Source: Pseudomonas protegens
GTDB taxonomy: Bacteria > Pseudomonadota > Gammaproteobacteria > Pseudomonadales > Pseudomonadaceae
Direction of reading: 5' to 3'
NCBI RefSeq assembly: GCF_003363755.1
Contig: NZ_CP031396.1
Location: 5,426,501 to 5,490,500 of the forward strand
Length of the DNA: 64,000 nt
Both the position numbers and the translations under genes were made by a program. The notes under the pieces were generated by a model, which did not search any database, was not told the origin of the DNA, and worked only from the letters and a program-made list of their open reading frames with translations. This document shows, piece after piece, positions 34,017 through 43,261 of this stretch. Within the stretch, counting starts at the first letter, position 1, and every line of letters begins with the position of its first letter.

Positions 34017-34828
34017 GAGTGTTCATGCGTTCAGTCAGTGCTTTGAGCTTGGCCTTGTTAAGCTCGCTGGCGCTTGCCGCCGATCTGCCGGGCAGTCATG
34101 ACCTGCCTTTGGTTCCCCGTCTGACCGACGCACAAATCGTCGACTACCGCCCCGAAGTGGAGCAGGAGCGCGTCTACCCCTTGGGGTCGGTCCGCAGGAT
34201 CAGCGGCCAGCTGCGTTTTGACGGACAGGTCAATGCCAGGGGCAAACTCACCGCCATTACCTACCAATTACCCGCCGAGCGCACCTCCAACGAGGCCTTC
34301 ACCCTGGCCCGGGAGGCCCTGCAGAAGCAGGGGGCCGAGCTGTTGTTCTGGTGCCAGGCCAGGGATTGCGGCGAGAGCAGCCTGTGGGCCAATCAAGTGT
34401 TCGGCAACGCCAAGCTGTACGGCGCCGATGAGCAGCAGGCCTATCTGCTGTTGCGCCTGGCGGAGCCCCAGGAGAACACCCTGGTGGCCTTGTATAGCAT
34501 CACCCGGGGTAATCGCCGGGCCTACCTCCATGTGGAACAGTTTGATGCTGCAGCGCCTCTGGGCGACCTGCTGCCCACCTCGGCGACCTTGCTACGGCAA
34601 CTGAAGGACACGGGAAAACTGGATCTGCCAAAACTGACGGACCCCCAGCCCGTCTGGCTCAATCTGCTCTCTCGGGGCTTGAATCTGGACACCACGATGC
34701 GGATCAGCCTGTCCGGCAAGCAGGCTGAAGCCTGGCGCCAGGCCCTGATCAGCCAGGGCGTGTTGGCCACGCGCATGGAGACCGGCAACACCGAAGTGAG
34801 CGGCTTGCACGTCGAGCGGCTGCGTTAA
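34013..34828 (+). CDS. Exported DUF4892-like protein
   Basis: Periplasmic or outer-membrane-associated protein of 271 residues. The signal peptide (LSLALLSSLALAADLPG) is predicted to be cleaved after residue 23-24. ATG at 34013 overlaps the GST stop; ATG at 34025 is an alternative with a tighter signal peptide. The mature region begins LPLVPRLTDAQIVDYRP and includes a single Cys pair (FWCQARDCGES). I read it as DUF4892. Function unknown. Confidence 0.68.
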   Translation: MRVFMRSVSALSLALLSSLALAADLPGSHDLPLVPRLTDAQIVDYRPEVEQERVYPLGSVRRISGQLRFDGQVNARGKLTAITYQLPAERTSNEAFTLAREALQKQGAELLFWCQARDCGESSLWANQVFGNAKLYGADEQQAYLLLRLAEPQENTLVALYSITRGNRRAYLHVEQFDAAAPLGDLLPTSATLLRQLKDTGKLDLPKLTDPQPVWLNLLSRGLNLDTTMRISLSGKQAEAWRQALISQGVLATRMETGNTEVSGLHVERLR

Positions 34829-34897
34829 GCTGTTTCAGGCGGCCCGCATTCGCGGGTTCGCCTACTCTTCTCTGATTCTTCTTGCGCGAGACATTTC

Positions 34898-35950
34898 ATG
34901 CCCAATAACGATCGCCTGCTGGTGCAGATCCTGCTCCTGGTGTTGTTCGGTGCCAGCTTCTGGGTGATGGCGCCTTTCTGGTCGGCGCTGTTCTGGGGCG
35001 CGGTGCTGGCCTTTGCCAGCTGGCCTCTGATGCGATTGCTGACCCGTTGGCTCAATGGCCGCGAATCCCTGGCCGCAGCGTTGCTGACCCTGGGCTGGAT
35101 GGTCCTGGTGGCGGCGCCCCTGGTCTGGCTGGGCCTCAACCTGGCGGATCATGTGCGCGATGCCACGGCCTTTATCAAGGACGTGCAGGTGGACGGGCTG
35201 CCCGAGGCTCCCGCCTGGCTCGGTGGCTTGCCATTGGTCGGAGAGCGCTTGGTGGCATTGTGGGACAGCATCGACCAGCAGGGCGCGGCCCTGATGCTGG
35301 CGGTCAAGCCGTACCTGGGGCAGGTGGGCAACTGGTTGCTGGCCCGCAGTGCGCAGATTGGCGGGGGCATTCTTGAACTGACCCTGAGTATTGTCTTCGT
35401 GTTTTTCTTCTACCGCGACGGTCCGCGCCTGGCGCTGTTCGTGCACAAGCTGCTGGAGCGCCTGATCGGCGACCGGGCCGGGTATTACATCGAACTGGTG
35501 GCCGGCACTGTGCAGCGGGTGGTCAACGGAGTCATAGGCACCGCCGCGGCCCAAGGCGTGCTGGCGCTGATCGGCTTCCTGATTGCCGGCGTTCCCGGGG
35601 CGCTGGTGCTGGGTATCGTCACCTTCCTGCTCAGCCTGATTCCCATGGGGCCGCCCCTGGTATGGATTCCGGCTACGGCCTGGCTGGCCTGGAAGGGCGA
35701 ATACGGCATGGCGGTGTTCCTGGGAATCTGGGGCACCTTCATCATCAGCGGCGTCGACAACGTGCTCAAGCCGTATCTGATCAGTCGCGGTGGCAATCTG
35801 CCCCTGGTGATCGTGCTGCTGGGCGTGTTCGGCGGCCTGATTGCCTTTGGCTTTATCGGCCTGTTTATCGGGCCGACCCTGCTGGCGGTGGCCTACAGCC
35901 TGCTGCTGGACTGGAGTGCCAGCCAGGCCCGGGCCCAGGAACCGCGCTGA
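34898..35950 (+). CDS. AI-2E family permease (YdiK-like)
   Basis: Inner-membrane protein of 350 residues with about 8 membrane segments. The two N-terminal ones are separated by a long soluble loop (about 85-160), as in TqsA/YdiK proteins. YRDGPRLALFVHKLLERLIGDRAGYYI precedes the C-terminal membrane bundle, and GPPLVWIPATAWL is a family landmark. Despite the family name, substrates of most members are unknown. Confidence 0.85.
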   Translation: MPNNDRLLVQILLLVLFGASFWVMAPFWSALFWGAVLAFASWPLMRLLTRWLNGRESLAAALLTLGWMVLVAAPLVWLGLNLADHVRDATAFIKDVQVDGLPEAPAWLGGLPLVGERLVALWDSIDQQGAALMLAVKPYLGQVGNWLLARSAQIGGGILELTLSIVFVFFFYRDGPRLALFVHKLLERLIGDRAGYYIELVAGTVQRVVNGVIGTAAAQGVLALIGFLIAGVPGALVLGIVTFLLSLIPMGPPLVWIPATAWLAWKGEYGMAVFLGIWGTFIISGVDNVLKPYLISRGGNLPLVIVLLGVFGGLIAFGFIGLFIGPTLLAVAYSLLLDWSASQARAQEPR

Positions 35951-36031
35951 CGTGCGGATTGCCGCTCCCCGAGGGAGCGCAAGGGGCCAACAGACGGCGA
36001 CGTTGACGCTGCTGTCGGGGGTCAACTGATA

Positions 36032-36127
36032 CTACTTGCTGAGGTTGGCGATCATCTTGCCCAGGGCTTTGGCGATGTTGGCCTGCTGGGTTTGGGCGTC
36101 GCTGTCCTGGGTACTTGAGTTTTGTAC
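36032..36127 (-). pseudogene. Orphan 3' coding remnant
   Basis: Read on the minus strand, 31 codons end at TAG (36032-36034). They code a Ser/Gln/Ala-rich peptide ending in AKALGKMIANLSK. The codons are strongly Pseudomonas-like (GCC, CAG, CTG, AAC, ATC). There is no start codon before the in-frame stop at 36134-36136, only 11 bases from the end of the kinase gene. This looks like the tail of a gene whose body was deleted. The parent is not identified; similar tails occur, from memory, in some Pseudomonas EF-hand proteins, which is a guess. Confidence 0.45.
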
Positions 36128-36146
36128 CCGTCGCTACACAAGGCGC

Positions 36147-37199
36147 TCAGGGGCGGGGCAGGTGCAATACTGCAGTCAGGCCGCCGCCCGGGGTTTCGTC
36201 CAGCAGCAATTGTCCCCCCATGCGCTCCGCCGCCTCGCGGGCAATGGTCATGCCCAGGCCAACGCCGCCGGAGTTGCGGTTGCGCGAGCCTTCGAGGCGG
36301 AAGAAGGGCTCGAACACGGCCTCACGCTTGTCGGCGGCAATCCCCGGCCCGTGATCGATGACCCGGATCAGCAGCTGCTCACGGTTGTCTTCCAGGGTCA
36401 GGGTGGCCTGCCCGGCATAGCGCAAGGCGTTGTCCAGCAGGTTGTTGAGGCAGGACTGCAGGGCCATCGGCTGTACCAGCAGGGGCGCGCAATGGCCTTG
36501 GGCCTGGACGTCTGCGCCCTGGTCCTGGGCGTTCTCGCACAGCGACTCCACCAGTGCCTGCACATCCATCCATTGCGCCGCCTCGCTGGTGCGCTGTTCA
36601 TGCAGATAGCTGAGGGTGGCATCGAGCATCTTGATCATGTCGTCCAGGTCCTGGCGCATTTGCCCTTGCAGCTTGCTGTCCTCGATCTGTTCCAGGCGCA
36701 GCTTGAGGCGTGACAGTGGCGTGCGCAGGTCATGGGACACGGCGCCGAGCATGCGCCCCCGTTGCTGAACCTGTTCCTGTATGCGTTTTTGCATCTGGTT
36801 GAAGGCGCTGGCCGCTTGTCGCGCTTCCCGGGGGCCGACTTCTTCCAGGGGCGGGCTGTCGAGGTTTTCACTCAGGCGTTCCGCGGCATCGCTGAGGCGC
36901 TGGATGGGGCGCGATAGCAGCTTGGCGCCGTACCAGGCGGCGATGATCAAGGAAATGAACTGGAAAGTCAGGGGCACCAGCGGGCCACCGAACCAGGGCC
37001 GTGGCGGGCGTCTCGGGAAATGCTGCGGCTGAGCTGGAGGCTGGCCATTGCCGAGCGTCGCCGACTCAGGGGGCGGCGGCGGTGGGGGCGGCGGCCCGTA
37101 ATGGTGAAACCAGAAGAACGCCAGCAGGTGGGCGAGTACGATCGCGATCAGCAGGACGCCGAACAGGCGGCCGAACAGCGTATCGAAACGCCCACGCAT
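36147..37199 (-). CDS. Sensor histidine kinase with polyproline periplasmic loop
   Basis: Inner-membrane histidine kinase of 350 residues, OmpR-partner type. TM1 is at about 10-32. A short periplasmic loop (about 33-75) contains nine consecutive prolines and a second PRRPPRP segment. TM2 is at about 77-95, then HAMP, HisKA with the phosphorylated His in AVSHDLRTPLSRL, and ATPase motifs NNLLDNALRYA, DHGPGI and GGVGLGM. The start overlaps the response-regulator stop by one base. The ligand-sensing loop is too small for a folded domain. Confidence 0.92.
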   Translation of the reverse strand: MRGRFDTLFGRLFGVLLIAIVLAHLLAFFWFHHYGPPPPPPPPPESATLGNGQPPAQPQHFPRRPPRPWFGGPLVPLTFQFISLIIAAWYGAKLLSRPIQRLSDAAERLSENLDSPPLEEVGPREARQAASAFNQMQKRIQEQVQQRGRMLGAVSHDLRTPLSRLKLRLEQIEDSKLQGQMRQDLDDMIKMLDATLSYLHEQRTSEAAQWMDVQALVESLCENAQDQGADVQAQGHCAPLLVQPMALQSCLNNLLDNALRYAGQATLTLEDNREQLLIRVIDHGPGIAADKREAVFEPFFRLEGSRNRNSGGVGLGMTIAREAAERMGGQLLLDETPGGGLTAVLHLPRP

Positions 37200-37960
37200 C
37201 AGCCGATATCTCGGGCGTCGAACAGGTAGCCCTCTCCGCGCACGGTCTTGATCAACTGCGGCGATTTCGGATCATCCCCGAGCTTCTGCCGCAGACGCGA
37301 GACCAGCAGGTCGATGCTGCGATCAAAGGCTTCGATGGAGCGTCCGCGGGCGGCGTCCAGCAGTTGTTCGCGGCTCAACACCCGGCGCGGGCGCTCGATG
37401 AATACCCACAGCAGGCGGAACTCGGCATTGGACAGCGGCACCACCAGCCCATCGGCCGAGATCAGCTGGCGCAGGACGCTGTTCAGGCGCCAGCTGTCGA
37501 AGCGGATATTGGCTCGCTGTTCGCTGCGATCATCACGGACCCGACGCAGGATGGTCTGGATTCGCGCCACCAGCTCTCGGGGTTCGAAGGGCTTGGCCAT
37601 GTAGTCGTCGGCCCCCAGTTCCAGGCCGATGATGCGGTCGGTGGGTTCGCAGCGGGCGGTGAGCATGAGGATCGGAATATCCGATTCGGTGCGCAGCCAG
37701 CGGCACAGGGACAGGCCGTCCTCCCCGGGCAGCATCAGATCCAGTACCACCACGTCAAAGTGTTCGGCCAGCAGGGCCTGGCGCATTGCTGTTCCGTCGG
37801 TGACGCCACTGGCATGGATGTTGAAGCGCGCCAGGTAGTCGATCAGCAGTTCGCGGATCGGTACGTCGTCGTCGACGATCAGGGCCCGGGTGTTCCAGCG
37901 CTTGTCATCGGCATTGACTGCAGCTTTGGAGTCGTTGAGAGGGGCTGGAGTGTTGTGCAT
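37199..37960 (-). CDS. OmpR-family response regulator
   Basis: 253-residue two-component regulator. The receiver domain starts at about residue 27 (RALIVDDDVPIRELL), with the phospho-acceptor Asp in VVVLDLMLPGEDG and KPFEPREL for the conserved Lys. The winged-helix DNA-binding domain ends with DLLVSRLRQKLGDDPKSPQLIKTVRGEGYLF-type signature residues. About 26 extra N-terminal residues precede the receiver; no clear ribosome-binding site marks ATG 37960. The gene is transcribed with the kinase downstream and divergently from pyrF. Confidence 0.93.
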   Translation of the reverse strand: MHNTPAPLNDSKAAVNADDKRWNTRALIVDDDVPIRELLIDYLARFNIHASGVTDGTAMRQALLAEHFDVVVLDLMLPGEDGLSLCRWLRTESDIPILMLTARCEPTDRIIGLELGADDYMAKPFEPRELVARIQTILRRVRDDRSEQRANIRFDSWRLNSVLRQLISADGLVVPLSNAEFRLLWVFIERPRRVLSREQLLDAARGRSIEAFDRSIDLLVSRLRQKLGDDPKSPQLIKTVRGEGYLFDARDIG

Positions 37961-38276
37961 GGGGCGTTCATCTGCCAGGTAGGCTTGCCGCCACTAGAAG
38001 GTGACGGCGGGGTTGTGGCTTCAGCATAGGCGTCCGGCCCGAGGGCTGGAAGTGCTGTTCGAGGGTATTGCGGCTGGGGAGGGTAGCGTCGGGGGTTGTT
38101 GCTGACGTGTCGTCAGTGTATCCGGCTTGATACAAAGTCCGCGCCTCCCGGGGGATTTGTCGGCCGGATCGGCATTCGCGACCACCGTTGAGGATGTTTT
38201 ACCTTTCATCGGGTCCCGGACCGCCGCGGCTTGCGCTACAATCCGCGCCGATTTCGACTTGCCTGAGAGCCCCTTC
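37961..38276. promoter_or_regulatory. Divergent gap between response regulator and pyrF
   Basis: 316 bases with no gene supported. TACAAT at 38237-38242 is a good -10-like hexamer 35 bases before the pyrF start; its -35 is weak. No clear symmetric operator was seen. Confidence 0.35.
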
Positions 38277-38978
38277 ATGTCCGCCTGCCAGACTCCTATC
38301 ATCGTCGCCCTGGATTTCCCCACCCGTGACGCCGCACTGAAACTGGCCGATCAACTGGACCCGAAACTGTGCCGGGTCAAAGTCGGCAAGGAACTGTTCA
38401 CCAGCTGTGCCGCCGAGATTGTCGGGACCTTGCGTGACAAGGGTTTCGAAGTGTTCCTGGACCTGAAGTTCCACGACATTCCCAACACCACCGCCATGGC
38501 GGTCAAGGCTGCTGCGGAAATGGGCGTGTGGATGGTCAACGTGCATTGCTCCGGCGGCCTGCGCATGATGGCTGCCTGCCGCGAGGTGCTGGATCAGCGC
38601 ACAGGTCCCAAACCGCTGTTGATCGGCGTCACCGTGCTCACCAGCATGGAGCGTGAAGACCTGGCCGGTATCGGCCTGGACATCGAGCCCCAGGAACAGG
38701 TCCTGCGCCTGGCCGCCCTGGCGCAGAAGGCCGGCATGGACGGCCTGGTGTGCTCGGCCCTGGAAGCCCAGGCACTGAAGAGCGCCCATCCGACCCTGCA
38801 ACTGGTGACCCCGGGGATTCGTCCGGCGGGTAGCGCCCAGGACGACCAGCGGCGGATTCTCACCCCGCGTCAGGCTCTGGACGCAGGCTCCGATTACCTG
38901 GTGATTGGTCGTCCCATCAGCCAGGCGGCCGATCCGGCCAAGGCCCTGGCCGACGTAGTGGCCGAACTGGCCCTGTAA
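38277..38978 (+). CDS. pyrF: Orotidine-5'-phosphate decarboxylase
   Basis: Last step of UMP synthesis. The protein has 233 residues from ATG 38277 (MSACQTPIIVALDFPTRD). The catalytic Lys/Asp cluster is in VFLDLKFHDIPNT, and the C-terminal phosphate-binding part has LVTPGIRPAGSAQDDQRR and YLVIGRPI. The frame is open 50 codons upstream, but that stretch has no family similarity. Confidence 0.97.
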   Translation: MSACQTPIIVALDFPTRDAALKLADQLDPKLCRVKVGKELFTSCAAEIVGTLRDKGFEVFLDLKFHDIPNTTAMAVKAAAEMGVWMVNVHCSGGLRMMAACREVLDQRTGPKPLLIGVTVLTSMEREDLAGIGLDIEPQEQVLRLAALAQKAGMDGLVCSALEAQALKSAHPTLQLVTPGIRPAGSAQDDQRRILTPRQALDAGSDYLVIGRPISQAADPAKALADVVAELAL

Positions 38979-38990
38979 CACGCCTCCTCT

Positions 38991-39020
38991 TGCAGGAGCC
39001 GGCTTGCCGGCTCCTGCAGG
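38991..39020. repeat. Single REP-type palindrome / possible terminator
   Basis: A GCAGGAGC...GGCTTGCC...GGCTCCTGC inverted repeat lies between pyrF and the convergent oxidoreductase gene. It has the same core as the REP doublets but occurs as one arm pair; no T-run. Confidence 0.65.
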
Positions 39021-40025
39021 TCAGACCTTCAGTACCAGCTTGCCGAAGTTCTCACCGCTGAACAGCTTGGTCAGCGTTTCCGGAAAGGTCTCCAGGCCTT
39101 CGACAATATCCTCCTTGCTCTTGAGTTGCCCCTTGGCCATCCAGCCGGCCATTTCCTGTCCGGCGGCGGCGAACTGCGAGGCGTAGTCCATCACCACGAA
39201 CCCCTCCATGCGCGCACGGTTGACCAGCAGCGACAGGTAGTTGGCCGGTCCCTTGACCGCTTCCTTGTTGTTGTACTGGCTGATGGCGCCACAGATCACC
39301 ACCCGGGCCTTGAGGTTCAAGCGGCTGAGCACGGCATCGAGAATGTCGCCGCCGACGTTGTCGAAATACACATCGACGCCTTTGGGGCACTCACGCTTGA
39401 GCCCGGCGTGCACGTCTTCGCTCTTGTAGTCGATGGCGCCGTCAAAACCCAGTTCGTCGATGAGGAACTTGCACTTGTCCTGGCCGCCGGCGATGCCCAC
39501 CACCCGGCAGCCTTTGATCTTGGCGATCTGCCCGGCGATGCTGCCCACCGCGCCTGCCGCACCGGACAGCACCACGGTGTCACCGGCCTTGGGCGCGCCG
39601 ACATCCAGCAGGGCGAAATAGGCCGTCATACCGGTCATGCCCAGGGCTGAAAGGTAGCGCGGCAGAGGGGCCAGCTTGGGGTCGACCTTGTAGAAGCCCC
39701 GGGGCTCGCCCAGGAAATAGTCCTGCACACCCAGGGCACCATTGACGTAATCGCCGACTGCGAATCCCGGGTTGTTCGAGGCAATCACCTGGCCCACCCC
39801 AAGGGCGCGCATGACCTCGCCAATCGCCACCGGCGGGATATAGGACTTGCCTTCATTCATCCAGCCGCGCATCGCCGGGTCCAGGGACAGGTATTGGTTC
39901 TTCACCAGAATCTGCCCCGCTGCCGGTTCGCCGACGGCGACCTGCTGGTAGGTAAAGGTCTCGCGGGTGGCTGCCCCGACGGGACGTTTGGCGAGCAGGA
40001 ACTGGCGATTGGTCAGGGTGGTCAT
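39021..40025 (-). CDS. NADP-dependent oxidoreductase, zinc-free MDR family (CurA/PTGR-like)
   Basis: 334-residue medium-chain reductase that reduces alpha,beta-unsaturated carbonyls with NADPH (family knowledge). The start ATG is at 40025; a GTG three codons earlier is possible. Visible are LSLDPAMRGWMNE, the coenzyme-binding VVLSGAAGAVGSIAGQIAKIKGC with GGQDKC, and the signature VDVYFDNVGGDILDAVLSRL. No zinc-ligand cysteines, as expected for this subgroup. Confidence 0.9.
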   Translation of the reverse strand: MTTLTNRQFLLAKRPVGAATRETFTYQQVAVGEPAAGQILVKNQYLSLDPAMRGWMNEGKSYIPPVAIGEVMRALGVGQVIASNNPGFAVGDYVNGALGVQDYFLGEPRGFYKVDPKLAPLPRYLSALGMTGMTAYFALLDVGAPKAGDTVVLSGAAGAVGSIAGQIAKIKGCRVVGIAGGQDKCKFLIDELGFDGAIDYKSEDVHAGLKRECPKGVDVYFDNVGGDILDAVLSRLNLKARVVICGAISQYNNKEAVKGPANYLSLLVNRARMEGFVVMDYASQFAAAGQEMAGWMAKGQLKSKEDIVEGLETFPETLTKLFSGENFGKLVLKV

Positions 40026-40262
40026 GACAGGCACTCAAGGGGTGAATGAAGCTCTAGTTGATAGACCCTCAAGGACGTTGTCGCAAGGTTTGCCAGTCCA
40101 GCGAATGGGAGCCAATCCAGTGTGGTGATGTAGAGAGGGGGGCGTTCATCACCAGCAGGCATAAGACCTCAACCGGCCTTTTGATAGTGCTGACGCGACC
40201 ATGGTCGGCTGTGGCTAGATTGGATTGGGTAGCTGACCCGTACTTGATCGAGGATCTTTGCA

Positions 40263-41024
40263 ATGAGCATGACGTTTTCCGGCCAGGTGGCCCTGGTGAC
40301 CGGCGCGGCCAACGGTATCGGCCGGGCGACTGCCCAGGCATTCGCCGCAGAAGGTTTGAAAGTGGTGGTGGCGGATCTGGATGTGCTCGGAGGCGAAGAG
40401 ACGGTGGCGCTTATCCAGGCGGCTGGAGGCGAGGCGCTGTTCGTGTCTTGCAACGTCACCCGGGAGGCGGATGTGCAGAACCTCATGGCCCGGACAATCG
40501 AGGCTTATGGCCGTCTGGACTATGCCTTCAACAATGCCGGGATCGAGATCGAGAAGGGGCGCTTGGCGGAAGGCTCCCTGGATGAGTTCGACGCCATCAT
40601 GGGGGTCAACGTCAAAGGGGTCTGGTTGTGCATGAAATACCAGCTGCCGCTGCTGCTTGCCCAGGGCGGCGGCGCGATCGTCAACACCGCTTCGGTGGCT
40701 GGCCTGGGCGCCGCTCCGAAGATGAGCATCTATGCGGCGTCCAAGCATGCCGTGATCGGCCTGACCAAGTCTGCGGCCATCGAGTACGCCAAAAAGAAGA
40801 TTCGGGTGAATGCCGTCTGCCCGGCAGTGATCGACACCGACATGTTCCGCCGGGCCTATGAGGCTGACCCGAAGAAGGCCGAATTTGCCGCGGCGATGCA
40901 CCCGGTGGGGCGTATCGGCAAAGTCGAGGAGATTGCCAGTGCGGTGCTCTATCTGTGCAGTGATGGTGCCGCTTTCACCACTGGACACGCCTTGACTGTC
41001 GACGGCGGCGCCACGGCCATCTGA
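40263..41024 (+). CDS. Short-chain dehydrogenase/reductase
   Basis: 253-residue classical SDR. The nucleotide-binding motif is VTGAANGIGRATA, NNAG follows, and the catalytic Ser-Tyr-Lys is in NTASVAGLGAAPKMSIYAASKHA. The aspartate after the second strand (VADLDVLG) favours NAD(H). Substrate unknown. It is divergent from the CurA-like reductase; the gap contains a perfect GACCATGGTC palindrome at 40197-40206. Confidence 0.9.
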   Translation: MSMTFSGQVALVTGAANGIGRATAQAFAAEGLKVVVADLDVLGGEETVALIQAAGGEALFVSCNVTREADVQNLMARTIEAYGRLDYAFNNAGIEIEKGRLAEGSLDEFDAIMGVNVKGVWLCMKYQLPLLLAQGGGAIVNTASVAGLGAAPKMSIYAASKHAVIGLTKSAAIEYAKKKIRVNAVCPAVIDTDMFRRAYEADPKKAEFAAAMHPVGRIGKVEEIASAVLYLCSDGAAFTTGHALTVDGGATAI

Positions 41025-41221
41025 ATGCAGGCTCGGGCCTTGGCGCGACAGCCCGCCGGGGCCCGATGGAATCGACCTCCAGTGTCCTGAAAACGACCTC
41101 GGCGTAGCTTTTTGCCATTATTCCGACGTCAGAGACTTGTGCGCCGGTGCACGCCGTTGCGACCCTTCGCAAAGACAAAATGGCCTTATTGCCATTGGGG
41201 ATAGTAAGGGGACTGCGCACC

Positions 41222-43192
41222 ATGACTTCGGCCGCGAGTGGACGTTTTGCCAACCTGGGCATGGCAAAGAAACTGGGTATCGGTTTTGCCCTGGTGTTGC
41301 TCTTGACGGCCCTGGTGGCCGGCATCGGTGTTTGGTCCCTGCAAACCGTCAGCCAGCGTTTCGATGGCCTCAAGCAGATGTCCCAGCTCAACAGTGGCGT
41401 GCTCAAAGTGCGACTGCTGGAGCAGGACTATGCCTTGCACGGCGACAGCAAGACGGTGGACAGCCTGCATGAAAGCCTGGATGCATTGTTGCTCCTGGCC
41501 CAGCAGCTCAAGGGGCAGTCGACCGCCAACCAGTCAGTGATGGGGGAGGTCGAACTGGCGCTGGCGGACTACCGCAAGGCCTTCGATGAATTCGTCGAGC
41601 TGACCCAGGCCAAGGACCTGGCCCTGGAAATGGCCAGTTGGTCGGTGTCCAGTGTGGCCAACAACCTTGATGTGCTGCAGGCCGGTCTGGCGGATGACGG
41701 CGCCTATACGCTCAAGGATTCCCTGGGCAAGGAGGGCGCGGAGTTCATCGAACAGGCCAATCAGATCAGCCAGGTTTCGCGCCTGATGCTGCAAGCCATG
41801 AACGAAGCTCGGGTGCGCCTGGACCAGAATCGCAAGGGGGATGAGCAAGGCAGTGCCGAGCAGGGCAATATCGAGCAGGCCGAGCAGGCCCTGGCTCAAG
41901 CCGAGCAGTTGAAGAGCGCAGTCAAGGATGCGGGCTACCAGACGGTGCTCAACGAGGTCGCTGGGCACATCGGCAACTTCAGCGAAAAACTCAACGAATA
42001 CACCGGCCTGTTGGCTCGGGAGCAACAGGTCTATCAGACGTTGCATGAGCGCGCCGCCCAGGTGATGGCACGGGTCGACCAGGCTTATGCCGCTGAAGAT
42101 CTGTCGATGCAGGGGGAGCTGGAGAAAAACACCCTGCTGATCATCGGCTCCTCGGCCTTGGCATTGCTGGTGGGGCTGCTGGCGGCCTTGAGCATCACTC
42201 GCCTGATCGTTCGTCCGCTACGCAGTGTGATGCATGTGGCCCAGCAGATCGCGGCGGGGGACCTGAGTGCCACGGTGGTGGTCACCCGGCGTGACGAGAT
42301 CGGCCAGTTGATGCAGGCGATGCAGCAGATGGGCAGTGGCCTGAGCGGTATCGTCAGTGGCCTGCAGGCCGGGATCGAACAACTGGCCAGTTCGGCGCAG
42401 TCACTGTCCTCGGTGACCGAGCAGACCAACCTTGAAGTCAGTACCCAGAAGGAAGAAACCGAGCAGGTGGCCACCGCCATGAATCAGATGACCGCCACGG
42501 TGCACGATGTGGCGCGCAATGCCGAGCAAGCGGCCCAGGCCGCCCAGGCGGCGGATGACAAGGTGGAGAGTGGCCAGCAGGTCGTGCGCCAGAGCATGCA
42601 GCGCATCGAGCAGTTGGCGGATTCCGCGACCCGGGCCAGCAGCGGCATCGAGAGCCTGAGCGCAGAGATCGACAACATCGGCAGCGTGCTGGATGTCATC
42701 AAGAGCGTTGCCGAGCAGACCAACCTGCTGGCCCTCAATGCCGCCATCGAGGCGGCAAGGGCGGGGGAGCAGGGCAGGGGCTTTGCGGTGGTGGCCGATG
42801 AAGTGCGGGCCTTGGCCAAACGTACCCAGCAGTCCACCGAGGAGATCGCGCGTCTGGTGACGGCATTGCATGCGGCTGCCGATTCTTCCGTGCAGCAGAT
42901 CCAGAGCAGCGGCGAGCTGGTGAAGCTGGCGGTCAGCGATGCCCTGCAGACTGAAAGTGCCCTGGGCAGTATTGCCGCGGCGGTGTCGTTGATTCAGCAG
43001 ATGAACCAGCAGATTGCCGCTGCCGCCGAACAGCAGAGTTCGGTGGCTGAAGAGATCAATCGCAGTGTCACCAGCATTCGTGCCAGTGCCGATCAGTCTT
43101 CCCTGGCCATGCAAGGCAATGCTGCGTCGAGCATCGAGCTGGCGCAGTTGGGTGTGGAGTTGAAGGGGATGGTGGGGCATTTCCGCTTGTAG
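41222..43192 (+). CDS. Methyl-accepting chemotaxis protein with long helical (HBM-like) sensor
   Basis: 656-residue chemoreceptor from ATG 41222, preceded by AAGGGGACTGCGCACC; the frame is open upstream to 41147. TM1 is at about 18-40. The all-helical periplasmic domain is long (about 41-295), matching the helical bimodular (HBM) type known from McpS, a receptor for TCA-cycle acids. TM2 is at about 303-325, then HAMP. The signalling tip is EQTNLLALNAAIEAARAGEQGRG (core visible). Ligand not deducible from sequence alone. Confidence 0.92.
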   Translation: MTSAASGRFANLGMAKKLGIGFALVLLLTALVAGIGVWSLQTVSQRFDGLKQMSQLNSGVLKVRLLEQDYALHGDSKTVDSLHESLDALLLLAQQLKGQSTANQSVMGEVELALADYRKAFDEFVELTQAKDLALEMASWSVSSVANNLDVLQAGLADDGAYTLKDSLGKEGAEFIEQANQISQVSRLMLQAMNEARVRLDQNRKGDEQGSAEQGNIEQAEQALAQAEQLKSAVKDAGYQTVLNEVAGHIGNFSEKLNEYTGLLAREQQVYQTLHERAAQVMARVDQAYAAEDLSMQGELEKNTLLIIGSSALALLVGLLAALSITRLIVRPLRSVMHVAQQIAAGDLSATVVVTRRDEIGQLMQAMQQMGSGLSGIVSGLQAGIEQLASSAQSLSSVTEQTNLEVSTQKEETEQVATAMNQMTATVHDVARNAEQAAQAAQAADDKVESGQQVVRQSMQRIEQLADSATRASSGIESLSAEIDNIGSVLDVIKSVAEQTNLLALNAAIEAARAGEQGRGFAVVADEVRALAKRTQQSTEEIARLVTALHAAADSSVQQIQSSGELVKLAVSDALQTESALGSIAAAVSLIQQMNQQIAAAAEQQSSVAEEINRSVTSIRASADQSSLAMQGNAASSIELAQLGVELKGMVGHFRL

Positions 43193-43218
43193 CGGCGAAG
43201 AGGGCGCTGTTGCATCGA

Positions 43219-43257
43219 ACCCCTGCCTGGCGCTGGATGCGCCAGGCAGGGGTTTTT
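43219..43257. terminator. Terminator after the chemoreceptor gene
   Basis: CCCCTGCCTGGCGC and GCGCCAGGCAGGGG form a perfect stem of about 13 pairs with a 5-6 base loop, followed by TTTTT. Confidence 0.92.
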
Positions 43258-43261
43258 CATA

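Noticed and set aside
36036..36713. 225-codon plus-strand frame opposite the kinase gene
   Set aside because: Antisense shadow of the histidine kinase.
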